DNA of 64,000 nt from Lewinella sp. LCG006 (GTDB lineage Bacteria > Bacteroidota > Bacteroidia > Chitinophagales > Saprospiraceae): positions 2,347,501 to 2,411,500 of the forward strand of contig NZ_CP160680.1 in assembly GCF_040784935.1 (NCBI RefSeq), read 5' to 3'. The notes under the pieces are model-generated. The model was not told the origin of the DNA. It did no database searches and worked only from the letters and a program-made list of their open reading frames with translations. Within the stretch, counting starts at the first letter, position 1. Every line of letters starts with the position of its first letter. Of this stretch, positions 35,170-43,962 are shown piece after piece. Made by a program: the position numbers and the translations under genes.

Positions 35170-36125
35170 TCCTCTTCTTCGTTTACGTCTGCTAGTGGTT
35201 CGTTAGCTGGTGGGGTATATTTAGTCGTTGTCACAAAGGTGCGAACCTGGTTCAGTGATTGAACATGAACAGCTTCCGCAGGGGTCGCTTTGGCAAATTT
35301 CACCAGATCGGCGGTCTCCAAAACAGCACGGAGGCTGCCTTTTTCATCGAGCTTCAATCGTTGTAGGTCTTTAATGATTTCCGGACTGGTAGCTTCCAAG
35401 GCTTGCAGGTCGTAACGGTTTTCCAGGTATTCCCGGAGGATGTACGTCAGGTCTGATTGAAAGCCTTTGCTATCGCCCGTTTTCCAGGCGGCAGCAGCTT
35501 CCAGTTGGTCCAGCTTTTCGAGGGCGATGATGTGTGCGGGTATTGGCGGCGGTAGGGGTGCCGGAGGCATTGCTTTTCGTTTGCGCACAGCACTTGCTCG
35601 CCAAATCACACCAATAATGACCACAATGACCAGTAGCGCCAACACAATAGGAAGGAAATCCACCAGCTTGATCGGTTCCTTGATAATGTCTTTGTTGGCC
35701 ATGATGTCGGCGTCTTCTTGCACCGGGATGGTGGCCACCGTGAGGCCCAGGTTGCTCGAGCGGGCAGTATCCTGAATACCATTGAGTTCGTAAATAACTT
35801 CCAAAGATGGTAAACGGTGGTAACCGGAATCAAAAGTTGTGAAAACCAGTCGTTGTTGGAGCAATAGCTCCGGGCTTGTCGTGATGGTGTTGAGGTTGCC
35901 CAAATCCAGGAGTTCCACTTTTCCGGCATCGGCCCATTTGCCGTAGTTGACATTTTTGATGGTGGTGTTGGTTGGAGCCGCGATGTTGATGGTCAGCCCG
36001 AGGTGGTCACCAATAAAAATGACCGTACTGTCAAGATCCATGCTGACATTCACCTGCCCGAAAGCACTACCGCCCAGGAGTAGCATACAGAAAATACCAA
36101 TGAGATGAGGAATACCGCGTTTCAT
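35166..36125 (-). CDS. DUF4381-like Bat-cluster membrane protein
   Basis: A 319-residue protein with a signal peptide (MKRGIPHLIGIFCMLLLGGSAFG), an Ig-like extracytoplasmic domain (about 25-150), one transmembrane helix (about 155-175, LVDFLPIVLALLVIVVIIGVIW) and a cytoplasmic helical part (LEKLDQLEAAAAWKTGDSK, LREYLENRYDLQALEATSPE). This arrangement is seen between the DUF58 and BatA genes in many Bacteroidota Bat clusters. Its role is unknown; it may help assemble the VWA complex. It overlaps neighbours on both sides (one and four bases). Confidence 0.75.
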   Translation of the reverse strand: MKRGIPHLIGIFCMLLLGGSAFGQVNVSMDLDSTVIFIGDHLGLTINIAAPTNTTIKNVNYGKWADAGKVELLDLGNLNTITTSPELLLQQRLVFTTFDSGYHRLPSLEVIYELNGIQDTARSSNLGLTVATIPVQEDADIMANKDIIKEPIKLVDFLPIVLALLVIVVIIGVIWRASAVRKRKAMPPAPLPPPIPAHIIALEKLDQLEAAAAWKTGDSKGFQSDLTYILREYLENRYDLQALEATSPEIIKDLQRLKLDEKGSLRAVLETADLVKFAKATPAEAVHVQSLNQVRTFVTTTKYTPPANEPLADVNEEEE

Positions 36126-36991
36126 TATGATCGTCTTTGAAAAAATTGGTGGAGGGCTGTTATGTAAGAGTCGGTCGTTTCGATACTGATGGTATCAGCA
36201 CCACTACGGAGGAATTGGTTGCGGAAGTAATTGTAATTGTTATCAAACCATTCCCGATAATTCTTTTGTACCTGCTTATCAGCGGTGTCTATCCAGCGCA
36301 GCATACCTGTCTCAGCATCCTCGGCGCGGATGAGCCCCACATTGGGCAACTCCTTCTCGCGCGGGTCGTACAGGTGCACCCCTACCAGATCGTGGCGGCG
36401 GGCTACAATCCGCAACGAGGCTTCGTAATTTTGCGTCATGAAGTCGGAAAGAACAAAGCAGATACTCCGCTTTTTGACCACATTGTTGTAGTACTGCAAT
36501 GCCATACCAATGTCGGTGCCTTTGCCTTCGGGCTCAATATCAAGTAGCTCACGGATAATGCGCAGGATGTGTTTTTTACCTTTTTTAGGCGGCACAAATT
36601 TCTCTATCCGGTCCGAAAAAAAGATCACGCCGACCTTGTCGTTGTTGTTGATGGCTGAAAAAGCAAGCACCGCACAAATTTCGGTGATGTACTCGTTTTT
36701 CATCTGCGGGGTAGTGCCAAAATAAGAAGAACGACTGATGTCGATCAGCAGCATGACGGTGAGTTCGCGCTCCTCTTCAAATACCTTGATGTAAGGTTCA
36801 CCGGTACGGGCGGTTACGTTCCAGTCTATATTACGCACATCGTCTCCATACTGGTAGTTTCTCACTTCACTGAATGACATACCCCTACCCTTGAAAGCAC
36901 TGTGATACTCTCCCGAAAATAGATGCCTGCTCAAGCCTTTGCACTTGATCTCTATTTTACGAACCTTCTTGAGTAATTCACTCGTTTCCAT
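36125..36991 (-). CDS. DUF58 domain protein
   Basis: A 288-residue cytoplasmic protein of the Bat/MoxR system: KGLSRHLFSGEYHSAFKGRGMSF, then the DUF58 hallmark NYQYGDDVRNIDWNVTARTGEPYIK and a VWA-like fold beginning LLIDISRSSYF. The start is set at METSELLKKVRK; an upstream Met would add ten residues. DUF58 proteins act with MoxR AAA ATPases in some metal-insertion and stress systems. Its stop overlaps the next gene's start by one base. Confidence 0.93.
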   Translation of the reverse strand: METSELLKKVRKIEIKCKGLSRHLFSGEYHSAFKGRGMSFSEVRNYQYGDDVRNIDWNVTARTGEPYIKVFEEERELTVMLLIDISRSSYFGTTPQMKNEYITEICAVLAFSAINNNDKVGVIFFSDRIEKFVPPKKGKKHILRIIRELLDIEPEGKGTDIGMALQYYNNVVKKRSICFVLSDFMTQNYEASLRIVARRHDLVGVHLYDPREKELPNVGLIRAEDAETGMLRWIDTADKQVQKNYREWFDNNYNYFRNQFLRSGADTISIETTDSYITALHQFFQRRS

Positions 36992-37100
36992 ACCGTTTCG
37001 TTCATTTTTTAGTACAAGCATTTATACTATATCTGGCGCCTAACGAACATCTTTGTGTATATTGTCATTTCAATGACATTAATCAAAAACCAACTTTCTA

Positions 37101-37286
37101 ATGGCCACTAACAAATTTTCCCCCAGCGCCCCTACTTTCCCTGTATGGGTAATCGGGATTGTCCTTGGTGTTTTAGCGATCCTTTCCACGCTTATCCCCA
37201 TTCCTAGCATTGCTGCTTATAGCCATGAGATGCTAGTGGGCGGGTTTGTATTATTGGCACTCGGTACGTCCTTAAAGGGCTTATAA
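37101..37286 (+). CDS. Small membrane protein of the MoxR-DUF58 gap
   Basis: A 61-residue protein with a short Pro/Ser-rich N-terminus and two predicted transmembrane helices (about 15-33 and 44-60) ending GFVLLALGTSLKGL. It lies alone on the plus strand inside the minus-strand Bat region, between the DUF58 and MoxR genes. The pattern (ATG after an AT-rich stretch, a clean two-helix hydrophobicity profile) supports a real gene. No function can be assigned. Confidence 0.65.
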   Translation: MATNKFSPSAPTFPVWVIGIVLGVLAILSTLIPIPSIAAYSHEMLVGGFVLLALGTSLKGL

Positions 37287-37310
37287 AACCCAAAACAGCA
37301 ACTGGGAGGT

Positions 37311-37405
37311 TGGACAATAATATTTTCCGACTTCCCCTTCACCACTTCCCACCTTGCACTTAATACTTCCGACTTCCCACCTCCGACTTCCGACCTCTAA
37401 TTTCC
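37311..37405. repeat. Degenerate CTTCCGAC tandem repeat
   Basis: The plus strand of this intergenic gap is a pyrimidine-rich string of units related to CTTCCGAC/CTTCCCAC (e.g. TTTTCCGACTTCCC at 37324-37337 and ACTTCCGACTTCC at 37366-37378, then CCTCCGACTTCCGACC). It lies at the 3' side of moxR (minus strand), where it would be a purine-rich RNA. Confidence 0.55.
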
Positions 37406-37414
37406 GCCTTCCTC

Positions 37415-38410
37415 TTAAGGCACTTCCACCGCGTTCAAAATCTTATGAATAATATCCTCCTGGCTGATATTCTCCGCTTCCGCTTCATAAGTAAGCCCGA
37501 TACGGTGACGCAATACATCCTCACAAACGGCCCGCACATCCTCCGGAATTACAAAGCCACGGCGTTGTAAAAAGGCGTAAGCTTTGGCTGCCAGGGCCAG
37601 GTTGATCGACGCCCGCGGCGAACCACCAAAACTAAGTAGAGGCTTCAAGGAAGCCATACCGTAGTTCTCGGGGTTGCGGGTAGCAAAAACGATATCGATG
37701 ATGTAGCGTTCGATCTTTTCGTCCATATAAACCTTCCGGACAGACTCACGTGCTTTGAGAATCTCCGCCGTAGTGGTGACAGGATTGACTTTTCCGAAAT
37801 CAAGATCGTACAAGTTGCGGCGCATGATCTCGCGTTCGTCTTCTTTGTTGGGATAAGAAATTTTCACCTTCAGCATAAAGCGATCCACCTGTGCTTCTGG
37901 CAGCGGGTAGGTACCCTCTTGCTCTATGGGGTTTTGGGTAGCCAATACGAGGAAGGGCTCTTCCAATTTGAACGTCTCGTTGCCGATGGTGACCTGGCGC
38001 TCCTGCATGGCTTCCAGCAGTGCACTCTGTACTTTGGCGGGTGCCCTGTTGATCTCATCCGCGAGGACGAAGTTGGCAAAGACGGGGCCTTTTCTCACCG
38101 AGAAGTCGTTTTTGCTAGGATTGTAGATCATGGTACCCACAATATCTGCGGGAAGCAAATCCGGTGTAAACTGGATACGGCTAAATTGCCCCTGAAGTAC
38201 CTGTGATAATGTTTTGATCGCAAGTGTCTTGGCCAAGCCAGGCAAACCCTCAAGTAGTACGTGTCCGCGAGTAAGCAAGCCAAGCAGCAGGCGGTTGATC
38301 ATGTGATCCTGCCCTACGATGACTTTACTGGTTTCCGTTTGGATTCTTTCGATGATCGCACTGTCGGCGTAAATCTGTTGGTTAAGCGCTTCGATGTCTA
38401 CCGATTGCAT
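37415..38410 (-). CDS. moxR: MoxR-family AAA+ ATPase
   Basis: A 331-residue AAA+ ATPase. Walker A is EGLPGLAKTLAIK, Walker B is LADEINRAPAKVQSALLEAMQE, and sensor motifs LATQNPIEQEGTYPLPEAQ and GGSPRASINLALAAKA follow. The start at MQSVDIEALNQQ gives the usual length; an upstream ATG at 38512 would add a hydrophobic 34-residue leader foreign to the family. It is the chaperone of the Bat cluster but is separated from DUF58 by 420 bp with an opposing small gene, so it may be transcribed separately. Confidence 0.93.
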   Translation of the reverse strand: MQSVDIEALNQQIYADSAIIERIQTETSKVIVGQDHMINRLLLGLLTRGHVLLEGLPGLAKTLAIKTLSQVLQGQFSRIQFTPDLLPADIVGTMIYNPSKNDFSVRKGPVFANFVLADEINRAPAKVQSALLEAMQERQVTIGNETFKLEEPFLVLATQNPIEQEGTYPLPEAQVDRFMLKVKISYPNKEDEREIMRRNLYDLDFGKVNPVTTTAEILKARESVRKVYMDEKIERYIIDIVFATRNPENYGMASLKPLLSFGGSPRASINLALAAKAYAFLQRRGFVIPEDVRAVCEDVLRHRIGLTYEAEAENISQEDIIHKILNAVEVP

Positions 38411-38583
38411 ACGTGGTTTCAATTTATTTTCTGGGTATAGAAAGTCTTCTACACTATATAATATTTCATAAAAAGCAAAAAGGATTACAAAAATGGCTAA
38501 TTTTTGCCACATTTAAAGGCAATGGAGGGGATTGTGCTGGACAAGCCTCTATTTTTGCAGCAAGTTCACCAAAATAATCTTTA

Positions 38584-39249
38584 ATGAAGTATTTCTTGAC
38601 ACTGGGTTTGATGCTTTCACTCGTTTGCCAGGGATTTTCGCAAGACCGGCAAGCCGAAAAGAGGGCCCAAGCGGAATTGGCCGAGCAAGTGGCTTATACC
38701 TTACAGACGGACGGACTCATCGTGCAAATACCCACCAATGCGCGTAAAATAGAAGCCATGCAAGAGGTACTGAACAATGGAGATTTAACTGCGCAAAACT
38801 ACAGCCGCCTCGCAGATCGCCTGGCAACGACCATCGAAGAAACCCGGCAGCAAGCCAAACTTATCATCGAGGCATTTGCCAACGGCTACGCCATCGGACC
38901 CGTCTATTTTATTCCTGATACCTCTTTGGTGCAGCTAAAAGAAGAACATACTTCGGGATACTTTTATGACAAGGAACTCAACATCGACCCAAGCATCACG
39001 CTCCCCGATGATTTCGTCCTGCTAAGAATGGGTTATGTCAATGCTGCTACTGGCTCCGGTGCCGAAGCCATGATGCTTACGCGTAGCGATTTGTCTCCGC
39101 TGCAGCCCCCCTTCCCAGATGCCGTCACTTTCAATAATGTCGGCTATCTCTTCAATAAACTGCTGGCCCCTGATATTGCTGAGCGCAAGCGACTGGAAGC
39201 AGCGGTGAATACACTGGTGCGGAAATTGAGGGTGGCGATTGGGGGGTAG
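38584..39249 (+). CDS. Secreted protein of unknown function
   Basis: Not recognised. A 221-residue protein with a clear signal peptide (MKYFLTLGLMLSLVCQGFSQ) and a soluble mature part. Residues 25-95 are mostly helical and charged, followed by a mixed region (YFIPDTSLVQLKEEHTSGYF, LPDDFVLLRMGYVNAATG). No cysteine pair or known catalytic motif is seen. It diverges from moxR with 170 bases between. An inverted repeat (GGAATTGGG/CCCAATTCC at 39260-39293) follows the stop codon and may end transcription. Confidence 0.75.
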   Translation: MKYFLTLGLMLSLVCQGFSQDRQAEKRAQAELAEQVAYTLQTDGLIVQIPTNARKIEAMQEVLNNGDLTAQNYSRLADRLATTIEETRQQAKLIIEAFANGYAIGPVYFIPDTSLVQLKEEHTSGYFYDKELNIDPSITLPDDFVLLRMGYVNAATGSGAEAMMLTRSDLSPLQPPFPDAVTFNNVGYLFNKLLAPDIAERKRLEAAVNTLVRKLRVAIGG

Positions 39250-39354
39250 TGGGTTGGTTGGAATTGGGTTGCGTATAAATGGAGCCCAATTCCCTTTCCC
39301 TCCGAAAAGAAAATATCATCAAAAAGAATAGACAAGGGAAGTTTTTACTAACTT

Positions 39355-39378
39355 TAGGTTATTGATGCTAAAAACCTA
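39355..39378. promoter_or_regulatory. Inverted repeat upstream of abiEi
   Basis: TAGGTT (39355-39360) and AACCTA (39373-39378) are separated by 12 bases, and end 6 bases before the GTG start of abiEi. AbiEi antitoxins bind inverted repeats in their promoter; this is the best candidate here but is short. Confidence 0.4.
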
Positions 39379-39384
39379 TTTTAA

Positions 39385-39972
39385 GTGAATGTCTCTTTGA
39401 TTCAAAACTGGTTTAAAGAAAATCACGGAGTGATGACTTCGAAGGAACTGATAGAGTTAGGAGTTACCTATTATTCTATTAGGCATTTATTAGCGGAAGG
39501 AATAATAAGTAAGATTAAAAGAGGAGTCTATTTACTTAATGATACAAGTGAGGATGAAAATGGACTTATTGTAAAGCTACTTCCTAAAGGAGTATACTGT
39601 TTGCAGTCAGCGGCCTCCATTTATAATTATACTACAAGTGTTCCATTGAGGTATCATATAGCTGTACATAATAAAGCTAATCATAATTTACCTGATCATC
39701 CACCCATAAAATTATACTATTGGAAAGACTCCCAGTATGAATTGGGTATAGAAGAAAAAGAAATTAATGGAGTCAATATAAAAATATATGATCGAGAAAA
39801 AACGGTGTGTGATTATTTCAAATTCAGGAATAAATTAGAGTTTACCTCGGTGAAAGAAGTGTTGAATTCTTATCTAAGAGACACTAATCGAGATATAGTA
39901 CGATTAAAGAAATATTCCAGGGTACTAAAGATTGACAAAGTATTAGATCACTATTTAGAAGTACTGATATGA
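39385..39972 (+). CDS. abiEi: AbiEi-type antitoxin of a type IV toxin-antitoxin system
   Basis: A 195-residue protein with an N-terminal winged-helix domain (GVMTSKELIELGVTYYSIRHLL, then SKIKRGVYLL) and the C-terminal antitoxin domain (YCLQSAASIYNYTTSVPL, IYDREKTVCDYFK). This is the AbiEi_4 pattern: a transcriptional repressor that also counteracts the AbiEii nucleotidyltransferase. It starts with GTG and overlaps the toxin gene by four bases. The two genes are much more AT-rich than their neighbours, suggesting acquisition from another genome. Confidence 0.88.
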   Translation: MNVSLIQNWFKENHGVMTSKELIELGVTYYSIRHLLAEGIISKIKRGVYLLNDTSEDENGLIVKLLPKGVYCLQSAASIYNYTTSVPLRYHIAVHNKANHNLPDHPPIKLYYWKDSQYELGIEEKEINGVNIKIYDREKTVCDYFKFRNKLEFTSVKEVLNSYLRDTNRDIVRLKKYSRVLKIDKVLDHYLEVLI

Positions 39973-40823
39973 ATATAGAGTCTATCGTATCGAAGCTCAA
40001 AAAATATTCTAAAGAGCATAAAAAGATACATCAATACACGATAATTAGATTTTTTCAAGAACGATTTTTATACCGTTTATCTCAATCCAGATATAAGGAT
40101 TTCTTTTTACTGAAAGGAGGAGCATTAGTATATGTGTTTGGAGCAGAGGAAAGCCGATATACCAAAGATATTGATCTTTTATTAACGAAATTAGAGTCGG
40201 AACACGAAAATTTACTGAAAATATTTAAAGAGATAAGTCAAATTCAGTCAGATGATGGAATTATCTTTGATACTGACCAAATTATTATTGAGACGATCCA
40301 AAAAGAAGGTCAATATACAGGTACAAGAATTAGACTTGGTGGTAAATTAGGAAATATCAAACAACAACTTCAAATTGATATAGGAGTAGGAGATTATGTC
40401 ACACCTGGGCCACAAGAGATAGTATATCCAACATTAATATCAGGGTTTGAAGAACCCATATTAAATGCTTATTCGAAGGAGACATTAATCGCTGAAAAAT
40501 TTGAAGCCATGATATCATTGGGAGAATACAACTCCCGAATGAAAGACTTTTATGATGTTTATCAATTTGTAGAGACAAGCGATTTATCAATTTTGTTTGA
40601 CGCAATAAAAAATACGTTTATTAGACGAAAAGCTACTGTGGTAGTAGAGCATCCTGTATTTATGAAAGAATTCTATGAAAATGATAAACGGAAGAATCAA
40701 TGGAGCATTTTTATTAAAAAGAATGAGCTAAACAACATTGATTTCGATCAGGTACTTGAAAAAATGACTATTTTTCTAAAGCCGATCTATGATAAATTAT
40801 ATTTGGAGATTGGAAAAAAATAA
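39969..40823 (+). CDS. abiEii: AbiEii-family nucleotidyltransferase toxin
   Basis: A 284-residue nucleotidyltransferase-like toxin. Motif I is FLLKGGALVYVFG (G50, G51) with the metal-binding pair in TKDIDLLL (D67, D69). Motif II is LQIDIGVGD, and the late motif ETLIAEKFEAMISLGEYNSRMKDFYD is diagnostic of the AbiEii/AbiGii family (nucleotidyltransferase domain PF08843). AbiE systems cause growth arrest or abortive infection on phage infection. The low-GC composition matches abiEi, so the pair moved together. Confidence 0.92.
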   Translation: MNIESIVSKLKKYSKEHKKIHQYTIIRFFQERFLYRLSQSRYKDFFLLKGGALVYVFGAEESRYTKDIDLLLTKLESEHENLLKIFKEISQIQSDDGIIFDTDQIIIETIQKEGQYTGTRIRLGGKLGNIKQQLQIDIGVGDYVTPGPQEIVYPTLISGFEEPILNAYSKETLIAEKFEAMISLGEYNSRMKDFYDVYQFVETSDLSILFDAIKNTFIRRKATVVVEHPVFMKEFYENDKRKNQWSIFIKKNELNNIDFDQVLEKMTIFLKPIYDKLYLEIGKK

Positions 40824-41137
40824 AACGGGAACTGGGCACAACAATGGCGCAGCAGCGTCAAGCCTTCCTTCATCAGACCTGCGCCTGCGCCTTAACGCTA
40901 GAGCCAAAGAGAACACCAAACAAGCTCTAAATCACTAAAAATGAGTTCATAAAGATAAACTTACAGTTATCTTTAACCGCTGGTACTCCCCAGCGTTTCC
41001 CCTGTCGGTATGGGGACTGTAGCGGTTGTTGAAGCCCGACAAACAAACAGAGGCTTTCAAAAGCCCATGATGTCGCACCACCTTGCCACACCTCGGAAAA
41101 CACTCAGCATTAGAAAAATTCCACACAAAAAAGCAGC
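40824..41137. other. Intergenic region with unexplained foldable DNA
   Basis: No gene is found in this 314-bp gap. Around 40978-41035 lie AACCGCT and AGCGGTT closing two hairpins: CGCTGG-TACTCC-CCAGCG and CCCC-TGTCGGTAT-GGGG. A GCGCCTGCGCCTTAACGC stretch lies near 40887. The sequence composition is more GC-rich than the AbiE genes before it. It may be a remnant of a mobile element border. Confidence 0.45.
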
Positions 41138-43864
41138 ATGAAAAACACCCTACTCATTTCTTTACTCCTCCTTTCTACCCATTTAGCTTTTGCCCAGTGC
41201 GGAGCAGACGAGGTGGAGATCAAGGTCGAAATTGCAACCGATAATTGGGGCTACGAGACCTCCTGGACGCTTAAAGACCTTGCGGGTACCATCCTTCTGC
41301 AAGGAGGACAGGATGGGGCTTACGACAACAATACTACCTATGCAGACAGTACCTGCGTGGCTGCTGATGGTTGCTTTTTCTTCGAAATCTACGATACGTA
41401 TGGCGATGGCATTTATGCGCCTAACGGTTATGTGCTGTATGTGGACGAGATGCTGGTTTCGAGCGGGGCCAATGACATTGGGGCTTATGCTAGCGCAACG
41501 GCTTATTGTCCTGATATATGCACTTATACCTGGAATGCGCTCAATGATCTACAAGGACACATTAATGGAGCGAGCCCTCTTACCATCCAGGAACTGAACC
41601 TGATCTACAACATCTTCAATGAATTTCCCGAATGTCTGGCAGAAAGCGAGCCGATGATCTTGCTGGGTAAAAGTGTAGTAGAAGATTATGATCAAGAAGT
41701 TGGAGCGCTGTTTACGACCCCTCCTACGATAGCAGGATTCACTAAAACCCTCGGCAATAATGCTGCTGTAGAGTTGGCGCGCGCCATGGTAGCGCTAGAG
41801 CAGGGGATATTCGATCATGTTTTTACGCCTGATGTCTACGCGGAGTTTCCCCAATACATCACTCAATGGCCATTCAATTCCTGTGAGAGCTTTCCCGGAT
41901 ATGTGGCCCCTCCGGCCGATCCATCGGTCAGCCATTCCATGATGGTGCTCGCCGATTTTGCCGACCCCGATGGCATGAATCCTTACTACGGCATTAGCGG
42001 AAGTGGATTATGGCATGCCCTACGCCCCACCGGTATGTATTTGGCCCCTGGTACTGTCGCCAAAGTTGATGTTCCGGAGAGTCTGGTTGGTCAGGATTAT
42101 TATGTTCAAGTTGGATCTCATGACTGGGATTTAAGCAACAGGCCCTTTTTTAAACGACTAGATAGAATCGCAAAAAGATTCTTGATTGATGCTACTACCA
42201 TAGAAGTATTCAACCCACTTGGAGGCGCTATCTCCATTCTTGTGCCCTACGAAGCTGACGAAGGAATCGTAGAGGTGACCGTGACCAATGCTGTAGAAGC
42301 TCCCTTCTTCTCGTTGAAATCTTTCTACGAAAGTACCGATGTGAATGCGGAATTGGACAAACCTGGCCCCTGGGCAGTATTCGAGTCTGACAATGTGATG
42401 TACACCATTCCAAAGCATTCCATTGTCCCTGGTCAATATGACCTCATTCAGACGCTGCAAGACTGGGAAACGGCCCTCAGAGGCGTCAATTCCATTATGG
42501 CAAGACAGATCATTCCCGACAAACACAACCTGTACATGATCGCGGATGTAACGATCAGAGGTGGTGCCTATTTCCCAGGTTACCCCATGTCCAACACGCC
42601 ACTTGATTATTTGAATGTACCGGGTCCCGCCTATTTTATTGATGGGCCAGGACCGAATGACGAGACGAACTTCCATGAACTTGGGCATCAACTAGCGATG
42701 TCTAAGTTTCCGGGAGAGGTAGAAGCCCTCGTGAACTTCCCTTACATCATGGCCATGAATTATGGTCTGGGTGTAGACTTGAATGAGGCGGTGAATTATA
42801 GCTTTGTTCCCAATACATTTGACATCGATAAGACCGCCACCCATAGAATGGTGTCTAATACCTTTGGTTCAGAAAGAATTATTGCCAACGCTACCACCAA
42901 CGAAGTACGTTACCAGCACAGAGGTTACGGACACTATTTTGAAATCGTCAATATGCTGGGCTGGTGTCCACTCAGAAACTTCTGGAAACAGGAATCCATC
43001 GACTTTGAAAACGGCATCGATTACGGCATCAACGATCAGGACATTGATGGCCGGATCATCAGAATGTCCGTTGCTGCGCAAGCCGATCTGCGTCCCTTGT
43101 TCCATGTCTTTGGGATTCTGCCCCAAGATTCGATGGCGATGCAAGACACCTTGAACCAGCTGGGTATCGAACCGTCCCTAATCGTCTACAATCGACTTCA
43201 AGCATACTTCGACCTGATTCCGGAAAACAATGCCGCATTCGTCGATTATGCCCTCTCCGTTTATCCGAATCTGTACACGAGTGGTCCTAACGAAAATCCT
43301 GATTACGGGGTGGGATGGCATTACCTCAAGTCACTTAGCTACGACGCTGCCGAGGCTCAGCAAAGAACCGATATCCTTCAGGGGATTATTGATCGGTATT
43401 ATCCGAATGGAGCACCCGCGGATACTGGAACCCCAGACCTCTGCTGCTTACTGAATGCCGTGGATGTCGATATGGTGAATGAAGAAGTGATCGTCACTGG
43501 AGGAGTTGAGCCGTATGAGGTCTTTATCGACACCCTGGGTAACACGCAAACCGTTACGGTGATCGATTTCGACAACTGCGTAGCTACAGCGGAATACACC
43601 ATAACCAGTGTAACAGCGCCAGCGCAAAGAGAAGTTCGGATTTTTCCGAACCCATCAAGCGGTGAGGTACAGATCGATTTTGGCTCCGTTCAAGAACAAG
43701 TCGTTATTTCCCTGTTTGACCTAACGGGCAGATTGATCCAAACGCAACGGGTGATAACGACCGAATTGCTTAACTATAGGCTTCCTGAAGCTAAGGGCGT
43801 TTATCTCTTCAAGATTACGTTTTCAGATGGAGGGTATCGTTCAATGATGGTGATAAAAGAATAA
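41138..43864 (+). CDS. Secreted M60-like metallopeptidase with T9SS sorting domain
   Basis: A 908-residue exoprotein with signal peptide (about 1-19). After an N-terminal beta-rich domain (20-125, TDNWGYETSWTLKD, YDTYGDGIYAP) comes an M60/enhancin-type peptidase region. Its zinc motif is HELGH at 513-517 (ETNFHELGHQLAMSKFPGE), with a downstream glutamate in the family-type segment. The C-terminus (about 830-908, VRIFPNPSSGEVQIDF ... YRSMMVIKE) is a T9SS type A sorting domain. M60 enzymes cleave mucin-like glycoproteins; here probably a surface or released protease for glycoprotein use. The annotation as M60 rests on the zinc motif and length. Confidence 0.8.
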   Translation: MKNTLLISLLLLSTHLAFAQCGADEVEIKVEIATDNWGYETSWTLKDLAGTILLQGGQDGAYDNNTTYADSTCVAADGCFFFEIYDTYGDGIYAPNGYVLYVDEMLVSSGANDIGAYASATAYCPDICTYTWNALNDLQGHINGASPLTIQELNLIYNIFNEFPECLAESEPMILLGKSVVEDYDQEVGALFTTPPTIAGFTKTLGNNAAVELARAMVALEQGIFDHVFTPDVYAEFPQYITQWPFNSCESFPGYVAPPADPSVSHSMMVLADFADPDGMNPYYGISGSGLWHALRPTGMYLAPGTVAKVDVPESLVGQDYYVQVGSHDWDLSNRPFFKRLDRIAKRFLIDATTIEVFNPLGGAISILVPYEADEGIVEVTVTNAVEAPFFSLKSFYESTDVNAELDKPGPWAVFESDNVMYTIPKHSIVPGQYDLIQTLQDWETALRGVNSIMARQIIPDKHNLYMIADVTIRGGAYFPGYPMSNTPLDYLNVPGPAYFIDGPGPNDETNFHELGHQLAMSKFPGEVEALVNFPYIMAMNYGLGVDLNEAVNYSFVPNTFDIDKTATHRMVSNTFGSERIIANATTNEVRYQHRGYGHYFEIVNMLGWCPLRNFWKQESIDFENGIDYGINDQDIDGRIIRMSVAAQADLRPLFHVFGILPQDSMAMQDTLNQLGIEPSLIVYNRLQAYFDLIPENNAAFVDYALSVYPNLYTSGPNENPDYGVGWHYLKSLSYDAAEAQQRTDILQGIIDRYYPNGAPADTGTPDLCCLLNAVDVDMVNEEVIVTGGVEPYEVFIDTLGNTQTVTVIDFDNCVATAEYTITSVTAPAQREVRIFPNPSSGEVQIDFGSVQEQVVISLFDLTGRLIQTQRVITTELLNYRLPEAKGVYLFKITFSDGGYRSMMVIKE

Positions 43865-43962
43865 AAAAATACAGTTGGTAGATGAAAGACGGAGGCTTGT
43901 CAAATTTGTAGCTGGGGCAAAAAAATCACTTGTACTTTCGCTCAAATTATTTAAAAATCTAA

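Noticed and set aside
38411-38512. Longer MoxR with a hydrophobic N-terminal leader
   Set aside because: MoxR ATPases are cytoplasmic and normally start near the MQSVDIEAL position; the leader is foreign to the family.
40978-41035. Integron attC site
   Set aside because: The outer bases do not fit RYYYAAC/GTTRRRY closely, only one copy is present and no integrase is seen; kept only as unexplained structure.
42158-42691. 177-codon frame antisense to the M60 peptidase
   Set aside because: Shadow frame; the plus-strand gene has signal peptide, zinc motif and sorting domain.
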